Of a stretch of DNA of 32,148 nt, positions 9,979 through 21,700 are shown piece after piece; position 1 is the stretch's first letter, and every line of letters begins with the position of its first letter. Origin of the DNA: Perkinsus marinus ATCC 50983 (taxonomy: Eukaryota > Perkinsozoa > Perkinsida > Perkinsidae); NCBI RefSeq assembly GCF_000006405.1, contig NW_003207738.1, forward strand, positions 9,188 through 41,335, given 5' to 3'. The notes under the pieces were generated by a model. It made no database searches, had not been told where the DNA came from, and saw nothing but the letters and a program-made list of their open reading frames with translations. Both the position numbers and the translations under genes were made by a program.

Positions 9979-10532
9979 GTAATATGACTTTTCGTGAGCA
10001 CATACTGAATTTTGAATACTTCACAATGCTCCCTTGAATTTCTACCTCTTGAATCGCGTCCAAGTTATCACCAACCCCTTGATACTACCTCGAGATCGTC
10101 CTGCCACCGCCCCCCCCCCCTCAGCATCAGCATATGAACTTTCCAATAATCAATGCAATACCTACCCACCTCCATAGTAATACTGTCACAGACCGTCACC
10201 CCATTGAGGACGACTAAACATCACTTACAAAATCGCCAGAATGGAAATTTCACAACATCATCGAACAGATGTCGAACAGAACGAGCCGTACTGCTCTCCT
10301 CAGCTTCCTTCACTAAGCATCTCGCTCACCTAGTGTCGCCCCACAAGCCGTAACGTCTTCCTCCGACACGAATCGATAACAGTTTCTACGCCTGCTAAAC
10401 TACCACTTGTTTGAAGCCTCTCCCAGTCGAACACACTGGAGCGTTCACATTGCCTATAACTCAAAACTATCTCATCAACTTGGCCTTGGATTCAAGTTTT
10501 GCTGGTTCCCCTTTCATATTATCTGAATCACC

Positions 10533-10640
10533 GACTATCTACACAATGCCGAGCCTGGGATTCGAACCCGGGACCTATCCCGCGCTATAAGAACGAGCCC
10601 GACAGATAGTCCATCAACTTCCAGAGCTAAGTTCACATGA
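10533..10640 (-). repeat. tRNA-like (B-box) module within an inverted repeat
   Basis: The minus strand contains a T-arm (CCGGG-TTCGAAT-CCCAG) and, about 60 bases upstream, an A-box-like TTAGCTCTGG. The acceptor stem does not pair. The T-arm is bracketed by an 8-bp inverted pair, GACTATCT (10533-10540) and AGATAGTC (10604-10611). It could be a SINE head or a degenerate tRNA gene. Confidence 0.35.
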
Positions 10641-10734
10641 CATGTAGCAAGCTTCGTCATTTCGCCGAGAAGCCCAGTGCTCGGAGCAACGCAACGTAGG
10701 TGAGTATGTTTAAAAATGTCTTTATGGTGGACCC

Positions 10735-10795
10735 GTCGAGAATCCGATGCCACGATTCGAACCTCTGTCGGCCATCAATCCAATGCGAGTACTAT
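10735..10795 (-). repeat. second tRNA-like (B-box) fragment
   Basis: The minus strand has AGAGGTTCGAATCGTGGCAT, a B-box with a weak T-stem, about 190 bp from the previous module. No cloverleaf forms. It is recorded because four such modules share the same strand. Confidence 0.25.
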
Positions 10796-11452
10796 CAGGT
10801 ACACCGGGAAAACCTCCATAGAAAGAGCTCGACTATGGAGTCCGGCAAATCAGTGTCAAATCCGGTCATTTAGCTAGAAAGTATCATACAGACATGTCCA
10901 AGGTATGTGGATCTCACAAAATTGGACGAAATCATTCGAAATTTGGACGTTCGAGTTGCCTCTCTTTGTCCTCAACTTGAGAATCTCAACCGATGATCGT
11001 CCCTGAGGCTCATGTATGATCGTGATAATTCAACGCTGTTCGGCAAACCATCATCTCTGCACTCCAGGAGCCGACTGAAATGCTCTGATTTCTGTGAGTC
11101 CATCCTGCCCTATGAAAGTGCCATTAATCAGCCTACCCAGCATTTCCTGAAGATGTTTGCGCCGAGCGGGACTGCGTCACCAAGCCACTATGTTGCTGAG
11201 TTCATAGTACTCCCCAAAAACCCAGAATCATCCATCGAGAGAATTGATAGCACGCAAGCCGCTTGCGGCAAGCGATCTTGAGCGGGATCGTATCGGTGAT
11301 ACTCATAGCGTGATGGTAGTAGGCCTACAACTAACGAGCTAATTTGTCAGGAAGATGACGGACAACTTAGACATTTTTGTTCCGATTCCAGTCTTTCTAG
11401 CCACGACTATGTCTTACGAATTCACTCTAACACCAGTCAAATAGTTTTTGTT

Positions 11453-12904
11453 TCAATGAGCTGAATAGTATGTGCGAGAGGAAGCCATTGTCGGCTCATT
11501 GCTCATCGATAGTTCAACCTTCATGGAGCACTTCTCAACGATATGAGAAGGTTCAGCAATCTTCTCTTGTGATGAAACGTCAGCGTTTATCGACTCCGCC
11601 AGGTCCTTGAGGAGCCGGTAGTGCTCCACCCTGAAAAGCCCTATACATCGCCACCATATGGCAATAACCCACCACAGCTCGAGCCAGACCTTGGGAGTCA
11701 TGAGCTCCTGTTGCGGGGCTACAAGCTCCCTAGCCCATTTCAAGATGTTGAGATGATTCTGGGCGGTCTCCTCCGCGGTTAGAAGATCCGTCATGACCTT
11801 TTCACAATGGAACTGCGACATACGAAAGTCCCTTGGATACCGAGCCCAATCGGAGCTCACTGTCAGCTTTTGCATCGCATGGCTATGAACCGTCCGTAAT
11901 CGTGTGTCAACAGAAACGCCGCTTTCCCTTTCAAGCTGGGATGCTAGACTGTCTATCTCATGCAGCAGAGATAGAAGGAATTCCCTGAGATGGACGTTAG
12001 TGCACTGTCTTGGTCCCATGAATGGAAGTCCAAACTTGGTATCCAAACGAGGTTCACTTTTGTTCGAGTCTATTGAAACTGCCTCTTGGTAGGCCGCGAC
12101 TGCAAGAGGAACTCTTCAACAGGAATAACAGGCGTCCGTGTGGCTACCGAGCGGTTGTAAGCGAGCTTGATCGAGATTGATGGGATATTGCTCTTCCTTC
12201 GCAATGTTACTGACCGGGATCTCGAGCTGACCGCTTGGATATGATCTGGCGACAGCCACACAGGCCGTTCACCTTCCTGTCCCACCAAGCCGCGGGGAGT
12301 TCCTCCACCCCGTCTCGAAGGGGGGCGAGATGGCACACTCCTGTGTCCGTGCCAGGTCTCTCATTGATTGGGACTCGCACGTGGCGCTGCCGAATGATCA
12401 TACTAGACTCTCTCATGTGTCTCAATAACTCCTCACCTAAGAATTGGCCAGCCGTGAGACAGGAAGAAGAATTACTCATAATACTCCTCGAGTGTTGATC
12501 TGGGTCACCAAGCTTCCCCACTTCATGAAGGCGGTAGTCACACTCTTTACAGAGCCTCGCTTCATCATTCACGCACCATAATGTGGAACAGTTGGTCTCG
12601 CAAATGTCACAAGGAAGTCCTTGCAGGAGAGCTGGCGGTGGCCGTCCTAAAGCGACGCCCATCGAACCAGAACCAAGCAGAGGAAGATGGTTTACCATCG
12701 AAAGGGCTTGCCGCACAAGATCCCGCTTCCCCCGAGGATGCGACCCGAATCTGAAAGCGTCCGCCGACGCAAACCTACGTGTCGCTCATACTCGTGCAAT
12801 ATAGATGGGGAGGAGTTGGGACTGAGCATCTCTGATGAGGTACTGGTGAGAGAAGACCCAGGGGCACAGAAGAGGATGGACATCCAGCACGAGCTGTTCC
12901 TCAT
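11453..12904 (-). CDS. B-box zinc-finger protein, frame interrupted
   Basis: The B-box lies at about 12492-12611 on the minus strand: CDICETNCSTLWCVNDEARL, then CKECDYRLHEVGKLGDPDQH. It fits the CONSTANS-type B-box (Zn-binding Cys/Asp/His). Coding-like text runs from an ATG at 12904 to a stop at 11453 but changes frame three times: near 12732 (a G5 run), near 12325 (a C6 run), and between about 12147 and 12080. The last change has a good acceptor (TTCCTCTTGCAG, ending 12100), so an intron is plausible there. The first two could be introns, single-base sequencing losses in homopolymers, or real lesions. The 197-aa C-terminal part (MDTKFGLPFMG...) is helical and unrecognised. The role is probably protein or nucleic-acid binding; the exact gene model is not resolved. 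Confidence 0.55.
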
Positions 12905-12987
12905 CTCTCGACATCAAGTACGCATCGTACGGAGCGATTACACTAGCCGGTGGCGGGCAAGACTCCCCCGAAACCTAGTGAATTCGA

Positions 12988-13694
12988 TCAGACAACTACT
13001 AATTGGCTGCTTTGGCTGACCTCAGTCTGACCAAGACGGACTTTGCATAGGACAACCTCGAAGAAATCGACGCCCGACCGTCTGATGAGGTCTCGGGGAG
13101 CTGGCAGCTTGCGATTCCCAAGATGGATTCGGAAGCTGCGAACCTTGAAGAGGTAAGTAAATGTGTCCTGGAAGTACTGTTGACGCTCAACTCCGACGAA
13201 TCCGTGCTGAGCCACGCGTCGGATTGGCATCCTGGGTGGTAGCTCCGTCGCTTCGACCGATGCAACGAACGAGCTTTCGCGGGCATCAGAGTCGATCCCC
13301 GTGAGAGATGCATCAAATGCGCGATTGAGGTCGGGATGCTCTACGGCCCATAGGCTGTTCAAGCCCACTCTGAATACCAGTTCACACGTTCCTACAGACG
13401 CTGAATGTTCGATTGGTAGGGCCTTACTTAGAACTAGCTCGATAGATGCATTGAACAGCCCATTCAACAGCTCCCCACTCGTGAGGATTCTCATTGCGCC
13501 TGACTGGGCGGCAAGTGGATGATACGTATCCCATATCAGATGGCTGCACGTCGGTGAGGCCGCTAGGGTCCTGTCGAGTTGACGATTCGATCCTGGCGAT
13601 ATCGGTCATTCACTGTGGAGAAATACCCGTACAGTAAAAACCTGCCAGGGTCCAATGGAGAGAGACTCCACCCTTGAGGACATAGGAAGCGCAT
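12988..13694 (-). CDS. uncharacterised protein
   Basis: A continuous frame runs from about 13605 to the stop at 12988. It holds an ATG at 13494 and 168 aa after it, with strongly protein-like sequence (for example QQYFQDTFTYLFKVRSFRIH). Coding-like text also precedes this ATG in frame (HLIWDTYHPLAAQSGA), so the true start may be the ATG at 13694 (MRFLCPQGWSLSP). It would join through a 62- or 89-bp intron with donor GTACGG, both of which keep frame. No signal peptide, membrane segment or known domain is seen. It lies 84 bp upstream of, and in the same direction as, the B-box gene, and could even be its 5' part. Confidence 0.5.
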
Positions 13695-13699
13695 GACTA

Positions 13700-14114
13700 C
13701 AGCTGGCTTCCCAGCGTTATTACAATTGCATAGACCTACATCTTTGTTAATACAATCAATCTTCCCGGCTGGGGCAGCTGTGCCACCACAAGATACACCT
13801 CAGCGCAATCGACCGCATTCCATGGCGTATGAAGATCACATTCGCCGACGATCAATTTCGTCGACACGTCCAAAGTAACTCCAATATGGACAGTGCTGCC
13901 AGGAAAGCCAATTTCCCTCTGGGGCAGATATGCCATTTCGGGACTGATGCTCATCAACAATGGCACACTGCCACTGTCTTAGCAAAAATAGTACGTCCCA
14001 TTATATTACCGAGATGGCATATCTGCCCCAAGCAGAATTCACCTCACAACGGAACTGAGTGTCCCGTTTTGTCGATATAAGGCCTACTCACGACATTCAT
14101 CCTCCTGTGTCGTG
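13700..14114. other. intergenic with an inverted repeat
   Basis: An 18-bp inverted pair is present: TGGGGCAGATATGCCAT at about 13920-13936 and its complement ATGGCATATCTGCCCCA at about 14014-14030. It shares the GCCCC/GGCAT words of the tandem array that follows. Short ORFs overlap it on both strands without recognisable content. Confidence 0.5.
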
Positions 14115-14335
14115 CGTCTGTGAAATTGTCCCTGCCAAAGTACATCCAGAGGTCGCATCGCTGCCCCAAGCGGAGTAATTAATCGTAACAAACTGAGTCC
14201 AGAGACGGCATAGCCGCCCCAAACTGAGCAATTGGTCGTACCAAACTGGATTTATAGGTGGCATAGCCGCCCCAATGGAAGAAATTGACCGTACTCAACT
14301 GGATCCAGAGGTGGCATAACTGCCCCAGGCAGCGA
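14115..14335. repeat. degenerate 53-bp tandem repeat, about 4 copies
   Basis: The landmark GCCCC occurs at 14163, 14216, 14269 and 14322, exactly 53 bp apart each time. Units share a CCAAACTGGATCCAGAG-like part, GGTGGCATAGCCGCCCCAA, and a GGAG-AATT--CGTAC part, at roughly 70-85% identity by eye. The inverted pair just upstream looks like two further diverged copies, one flipped. Confidence 0.75.
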
Positions 14336-14940
14336 GGACCGGAGAAGATATAACCGAGTTACTCAGCCTGAGTAAGCGGCAACGAGGCAGTTCGGAGTTC
14401 AATTGCGCTTCCTGCATGCAGTGATCTTGAAGATACGTGTCTATGGCATGATCAGCACATAGTCACCATTTTGTTATAGTCTCTCCACCAAACAACTGCG
14501 AACACAGAGCAGTGTATGCGATTGAATCGGCATCGGGCAAAGAGAGCACTGAGAGGGTAAAGTTACAGCGGAAATGCCGACCGCGGGTAGATAAGTATTC
14601 ATCATCATAATGGTGTGGCATGCAATGTACTAGTACACCTCTAAGTTGATCTGATCGTCATCACGAGGAATGGTATAGAGTTAATGATGATAATCATGGT
14701 AATGTGATGGGCGAATTAGAAACGAAAATAAAGATATATCACTATGATCGAAAGTTGAGATGCTGGTCAGTGGCTGAAGTTGACTGAACATCTAGGAAGT
14801 GCTGTCGATAACTAGCAGGAGACTCGAGCGGAGGGCTAGCAGGGTTACCCAAGACGACTGCCCCACTTGACACGATAGGCAGGCTGGATCTCAGGGCCAG
14901 TGACTGATTTGTATGATCGCATGAGAAGTAACGACGATGC
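14336..14940. other. intergenic; 3' flank shared with a duplicated segment
   Basis: No gene is seen. The part 14731-14940 is the 3' flank of the small membrane-protein gene and is clearly homologous to plus-strand DNA at about 25280-25535. Confidence 0.6.
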
Positions 14941-15578
14941 TCAGCTTACTGGGGGGCCCCAAAGAAAGTATATCATAGTGATCATGGTCGCTACTAAGGC
15001 TAATGCGAGCTTGAGGAAGAGCTGACAACGCGCCCTATATCGAACATCGCTGTTGTCTTCCTCGGGCGGGTTACTGCTGTTCGAGACAATACTGGACTGG
15101 GCCAAGTGCTCCTCGGCCAGTAACTTACACTGGACTTCGCTATCACTTTGATGACTTAGTGAGGCACCTGAGGGGATGTACTGACAGGTAGAAGTGAGTC
15201 TGCTCGATGGTCGATGGACCAGTAGTCGTAGAGTATACTCATGCCATAGCCGAATCAGCACCGCCGGTGCATATATTGCTCCGAGCGCAATGTGAGCCGA
15301 AATCCATCGAGACGCCCGTGTATATTTGACGCGATGAACCAGAATCGCAAATTTACCATAAGGCCTCCTCAACCGCGATACGTCGTCCAACGGAAAGGCT
15401 TTATATACTTCACCAGAGAGAGCCTGCAAACGGATGACTCGTGTATAGAAGAAACACACGAGTTCTCATCAAGGCACCTTACCTGTTGCGGTTGACTGGA
15501 CTCCTCTTGTAACAGAGCGCTAGAGAGCGAGGTGTTGGTAGACAGAGCTGGCCGCATCGAGAACGGTTCGCTAGACAT
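14941..15578 (-). CDS. small membrane protein of unknown function, 2 exons
   Basis: Exon 1 is 15483-15578, intron 15424-15482 (59 bp, GTAAGG...TTTGCAG), exon 2 14941-15423; the product is 192 aa. The junction keeps frame (SQPQQ|ALSGEV). A moderately hydrophobic stretch (SAHIALGAIYAPAVLIRLW) lies mid-protein, and a strong C-terminal helix (LFLKLALALVATMITMIYFLW) ends 5 residues before the stop, consistent with a tail-anchored protein. I recognise no family. It follows the lipid-transfer gene on the same strand after about 140 bp. A decayed copy of its last 50 codons and 3' flank lies at 25138-25535 on the other strand. Confidence 0.7.
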
Positions 15579-15720
15579 GACGAGCGCCTAGGATCAGGTC
15601 GACCGAATACTAGTACAGCTCCCTCCCAGACGAATTGAACATAATAACTCCACGGTGAGGATAAAGTATTCAAAAGAGGGAAGACAGATATGGTATAGCA
15701 ATACTCCAGGAGCTGTAATA

Positions 15721-18700
15721 TCATTTATTGTGTGATCTCGAGGGCGGTGGACCGGGTCCATTAGCAAGTCGATGCTTCCTTGACTGGCTCGAGTCCCTAG
15801 GCGAGACCGGCATCCTCGGAGCAATGCTAGTGTTCGCAGGGGCGTACTTCCCAAACAGCGCTCGAGCCACTTCCTCTCTCGATACAATATGCTCACCACC
15901 AAAGTACTTAGGCTTCCTCGAGAACGGATGTAGAACCACTGAGCTGAGAGCTTGATGAAAGAACCTACTGCCCCATTCATCGAGACAATCTCGCCAAGTC
16001 CACAGCCTCCTCTTCCGGACATAGTGACGAACCTTCAGAGACACGTCCTTGAGAGTCATCCTCTTACTCTTATATGAGAACAGAGCGTTGATGTCACCGA
16101 ATCTAATGTACTTGAAGAAAATGAGCTCTGCCGGTTTATCATTTTTGCTGTCTTCTTTGGTCTTGAATCGATCGGACAAGGACATGTCCTCTCCAGTTGG
16201 GTCCAAAAAAATGAAGGCATAGACCTCCTCAAACATCTGTTGAGTTGAATTGACCACAATAGGCGCCAAATTTACTGTAACCGCATCGTATATGTGCCAT
16301 CTCTGACCATTGTGCTGCATGATCCGATCCTGCCCTCGGAACTGCAGCAGACTAGTGCCTCTCGAATGAGCCCCTCGGATGATCTGCATACCCTCATTTC
16401 CAGTCACAGTGATGTCTCGGAGCTCGAACGAGAACATCATAGGATGACCCGGATCAGAGTGAGCGAATACGTGAGTGCCTGCAGCCTCGTCCAACTTGAG
16501 CTTCAAGAATACACTATCGGCGTGAGCAAGATTCATTGTGAGCTCACCAACGGAATACTCGATCACCAACTTGGACCCCGATGGAGAACCATCACCAAAG
16601 TCCTCTGATACCACATCTGAGATCTCCGACCGGAGCCTTTTCAGCTCGCCAGGCGATATTCGCTCAGTGAGTGTCACTGGCGCATCAGAAGGCTCATTCG
16701 ACGGCGGGACACTGCGAGAGATAAGCTCATCGTCACCAGTGTCAGCGTCATCATCTTCATGAGTACCAGGACGGTATAGCAAACATTCCGTGATGACCGA
16801 AACAACCTGGTGGAAGGAGAGATCATCAGCCGCTAAGAATATCCGATCAACATAAGCTTGCACACTGGAGTCGCCAACAGGCAGGATGTCTGCCGTACCA
16901 CGCAGGGTAAACTTAGACAACTCCGTGACAGACGTAAGAGTGTCACCATACGAGCCACTCCAAGCAACACCATACGGCTTAGTAGAACCCACAAGACCAC
17001 GTAGACCATCCAGAGTAAGCGCCAACGTAACCCTAAGATTGCTATTGCTGTCGACCACGGTAGTACTGGTACGATGAGCACGGACCTCGGCAATAGCCTC
17101 ACCAATACAAAGCACCAGCTGAGCCCCATTAGGGAGCTTGCCAGCAATAGAGTCATCTTCTCTCTCGTTGATGTCCAAGTCGTCGTCAAAGCCAAGCTCA
17201 TCGTTAGTTATGATAGCCTTCGCAATTTGCTTCCAAGGATATGCACCAAGACGAATCTCCTCGATACTAGCAGCCGCCACCGAGAGGTTGAATGGTGGTA
17301 GAGGTGGCAAGGGAGTATCATCCGTATGTTGCCGAATCCACCAAGTCCAGCCCTCTCCAGGGCGATAGTCTTCCTCATAAACAGCATGACCAGCCAACAG
17401 TCCACAACCACACTTGAACTCCTCACCACACGGGGTACTCGGTGTTGTGGATAGAGTAGAGGTGTCCTCGTGCTCAATCGTCGCCGCCTTGCCATCAGCA
17501 GCCGCAGCGTAATGACAGTTAAGCTGAACATCGCTGACTCTGAGGACCGCTGAAGCACTTCGACCAACGAGCATCACTGCGCTCCAGGCCTTCTCAATGC
17601 GGACATGCAGGGGCTCTTCTTCCACATCATCTTCATCTTGGCCGTCACCAGTACCCTCGTCCCGACTTAGCGCAGCCTCAGGACGACGAGCCAAAGCCTC
17701 GGCTAGACGCATCTTATCATGATACTTGAGGCCTTCGACAAAGCGCGCCCTCCACCTGTTCATCATAGTAAAGAACTGATCCACATTCAGAAGGGTCATT
17801 CGCATACAACGTTGTATGACCGGCGACCAGGATATGCGGGTACCATGAACACCCAAGTAGAGCAAGGCGACTTCGTGAGGATCATCCGAGACTCGGCATC
17901 GACCCGCCCCGAAGGTCGGGACCAGATTCGAGTGCAACGTCAAAGTGATATCCTCTATCTCAACAAAGGGTGCGACGTTACGCAGAGGGTAGGGGTTGTC
18001 CCGAGGCGTACAAAAGGCGCAGTGTCGTTCAAAAGCCGGTGTAAGGCGATGAGGTCGGACCACTTCAAAGCCGATAACTCCATTACGGATAGAGCCAACA
18101 ATGCTTCCTGTGGCACATGAGGAATCAGTAGCAAGACTGATCTCTGAGGCACCACAGCGCCAAGCACCGCACTTGCAGGTGATCTCCGATAGTAAAATGT
18201 TGAAGGCCACCCTGAGGTTGCCGAAAATGGCACTTGGTGACACGCCGGTGACACTAGTCGTTCTCAAACGTCGATGCATCGTACGAGAGAGAGAACGCTT
18301 CTTCTTCTTCCCCGACTGGTTCAGCGACACCCGAACGTTCTGGCCATTGATCTGATAGAAGTCAGCCGGCGAACCGATAAGCTGGAGCACCATAGGGATG
18401 TGGAATTCGGGCACGACACACAGGCTGAGCCGTTGGTTTCCTGTTGATGCTGAATCCCGAAACTCGGCCGACCAAGAGATGCACACCGGAGGGTCCACAG
18501 TATCCCGAATGGCATCAGGGGAGCTCGGCAGATTGTGCACCAACAAGCGGAGTTGAACCGAGTTCACATGAGAAATTGAAGAACCAGCTCCCCATCTCAT
18601 AGTAGGGTTGGTGAATGCAGCATCAAACTGGGCGTACACGGGCTTGTCCAGAATGCCCTCACCCATAGAGTACACCGCAGCATTCTCGATGAGGCCGGGC

Positions 18701-21700
18701 TTGAGGTCCTTCAAATACTTGAGCCCTTTCATAAAGGCATTTAGTTTGCCGATCAGGACCGAGTCGATATCCCACGAGTGAGCCTCGCTACCCTTACTAG
18801 AAGTGCTGCTAGACGAGGCTCCTTGCTCGAGACACCAAGGCTCTGTGAGCCAATGGGCCAGGATAGGATCTTGCGTGGGACCAAGAGCTGGCAAGACCAA
18901 GGCTGGTGACCCCGTAGCACCGTGGGTGTTGAAGACCAAGCGAGCCGAGATGGGGTCAGCCGTAAGGAGCTGTAGCGGCTCTAGCCCACGGACTGCCCAA
19001 GTGAAGCACATCCCAGAGAGGAACTCGACCGAGAGTACCATCCTCAAGGGCTCCGGTATGGGCCCTGGATCGGGCTCCTCCAACGGCGTCAACACCGGCA
19101 TAGTGCCATCACTACCACTCCGAGAGGCTCTCTTGGGCGAGGGCGGATGTAACCCCAGCGCTGATGCTAACTCGTACTCAACCAACAAGTCCTCCAGAAG
19201 ATGCTGCAGCTCCCCAAGACGACATGAAACCGACAAGGCGTTCTCAAAGGCTGCAATCTCCGGGCTGACCGATTCCGTGCCCAATACCACAACAGCCCGC
19301 GTGCCTTGATCCAGCAAAGCAAAGTGAGCTTCTGGTAGACAGGCCGTGATGACTTTAGGAAGCATCTGGACAATCACTGCCGTAAGGGTGCACTCCATCT
19401 CCTTAGTGTCCTCCAAATAGGTAAAATGTATCGCCTCTGAGGAGAGGCAAATACCCGATTTCTCCAAAGGCTCGGCCTCGTGAACATCATCATCATCGAA
19501 ACTGAATCGTCGCTTTCGACCCGTTGACGGATTGCCCAATAGAAACCTCATAGCCCCACAGAGGTCCACAGCCAAGTCCTTCAGCGGCCCTTTAGGTGGA
19601 CCAGTACTCGTGAATTCACGGTCAAAGGCGTGAAAGGCCTCTACCGCACCAGCAGCTAATAGCGCCGCTTCCCTCACGCTGCATTCAGCCGTCAAAGCCA
19701 GCTTCCTATTGCGGTCCTTAGACTTACGGACCCACTCAGGCAAATGGGTTACCCACAAACGGAGGGTTCGAAGGACCCTAGGAGGCTCCCCTTCGTATCG
19801 GGGCGCTGGCCGGCACCAGTCTCTGTTGACCTTTATGTCATCCAAGGGGTCGTTGAGGTCACTCCTATGACACGACACTTTCACGTGGATGTCATTCCGC
19901 ATGTACAGACACCCAGCAATAGAAGCCCGACACACCGCAACGTGCATGCTGTCCTTGGTGGGGCCCATGGCTAACTCCAAACTGCCCATCTTGAGTGGAG
20001 GGATACCAGGGATAGGAAAATCAGCAACCACGTTTGTGCCCACAAAGAGCATCGACTTGAACTGAGGCGGGTCCAAGAACACTCGAGTGCCCGTATCCAC
20101 GACCTCAGGGAATCTATCAATATCATGTACAGCAGCTTCAATGAGATAGTTGATGCACCCGAAGAGAGCGTCATCAAATTTAGTGACAACATCGCTGAAC
20201 AGAACCGCTATAGGTAGGGCCCCACGCTCTGGCCACTGGGCAGAGGCGTTCTTGACAAAATCTGGCACGACAGGGAAGGGCCCCAAGGGCCTCGACAGCT
20301 GAGGAAACACAGATAGAGGCACCCAAACGTCGATCCCCTTAGCCGTGATGAGCTTTTGATCAACATTATCAAGCCCGTACAGGACGGCGTTGTCCACATG
20401 TACGACGAACTTCCACAGTTGGTCGTCGAACATGAGGAAGCCGTTCTCTGCCACGAGACGCTGACCAGCTTCAATTTGAATTTCCACCGACCGTGCACGC
20501 AAGCGCACCCTTATTGGGTCCGGAACATACCGGTACGGTACTGCCTCCTTGGTCGGGGCTCTACGGCAGAGTTCCCATGCATAGTACTGCTTCACCAACT
20601 CGTTGCGGCGTACGATTTTCCACGGCTTTCTGATGGACTTGAAGACGTCAGTCATATGGTCGATCGCCTTGAACCAAGCCACGAAACTCTCCGGACCAAT
20701 AAGGCCCCACAGCCGGTCCATATCCACGTCAATGTAAATACCACGCCCATGCACTTCAACATAATGCTCTTCGGCGGCCGGGTCCAGCCTGAGTGCTGTT
20801 TTCCGCACACCTTCCAAGTCGATATCGTCCAGCCTCAAGGAGGGTATTTTGATATCATAATCGGGCCAACTACCCTCTGAATGCAGCACACCTGTGAGTC
20901 TCTCCCCCAGCAGTTCACAGCGACCAACGGCGAGGTCCGACACGCTCACGACCAAGGAGCCCAAAGCGAAGCCACAGTTCACCGCTGGCATGCTAGGGTC
21001 TATAACATCCTTCTCGGGATCATCACCAGAGACTTCGGGATCGGGCTTCAACATGAGATGGCCGAAAACCAATAGGGTTTCCCGGTACAGCAGAACTGGT
21101 ATTTCCACGCGGAGGGCCTCGGCGACAATCTGAACCTCCGGCGTTGGCCCACTATAGTTGAGATTCACTGAGCAATCGGGGAGCCGTAGGACCTCCCATC
21201 GGTTGGGCTCTATACTAGACTGACCGTCCAGTTGAATCAACCTCCATTTCAGTTGAGACACGGGGCCGGCCTTGGCGAGATATAGCTTCTCTATAACAAC
21301 CCAATACCGCACTCGGCTGAGGTCTACGCCCAAATGATGACCTGGCAATGTGAACTTCACCTTAACTATGCCGATATTGATGAAACAGCTCTTGTAAAGG
21401 AGCTCCTTCCACCAGGAACTCTTGCCAGAATTCGCCGGCCCTGCTCCCTCTCTTCGTGGACTTTTACCGTCCTTGTTGGCAATCTCGAGAATGTCCACAT
21501 TGACGTCAATCGAGGGAATGACCAAACCGAAGTGCCAAAAACTGATACTAAGCGGGCCGACCTTGGCCCAGATCCTCGTATTCTCATCCGCAGTGCTGAT
21601 CTCCACCTCCGCTCCGCCTCCCGATGGCCGCTTTAATGACAAGTCACTTAGACTCCGCCTCAGTACGATTTTCATCACAATTTCCAAAAGCCAGTACACG

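Larger units (their letters stand above)
9988..11452. other. intergenic with tRNA-like modules and a C-run
   Basis: No ORF here shows coding character. An 11-base C-run lies at 10110-10120. Two tRNA-like B-box modules are listed separately. A perfect 7-bp palindrome around one nucleotide (CGCTTGC-G-GCAAGCG) lies at 11260-11274. Confidence 0.5.

Noticed and set aside
9375-10001. Minus-strand ORF through the minisatellite as an N-terminal extension or separate protein
   Set aside because: It is an in-phase shadow of a 36-bp repeat, extremely hydrophobic, and ends at the NIPA start codon.
16294-20880. Numerous plus-strand ORFs of 60-174 codons opposite the giant gene
   Set aside because: They overlap a 2037-codon ORF with recognisable C-terminal blocks and show no domain of their own.
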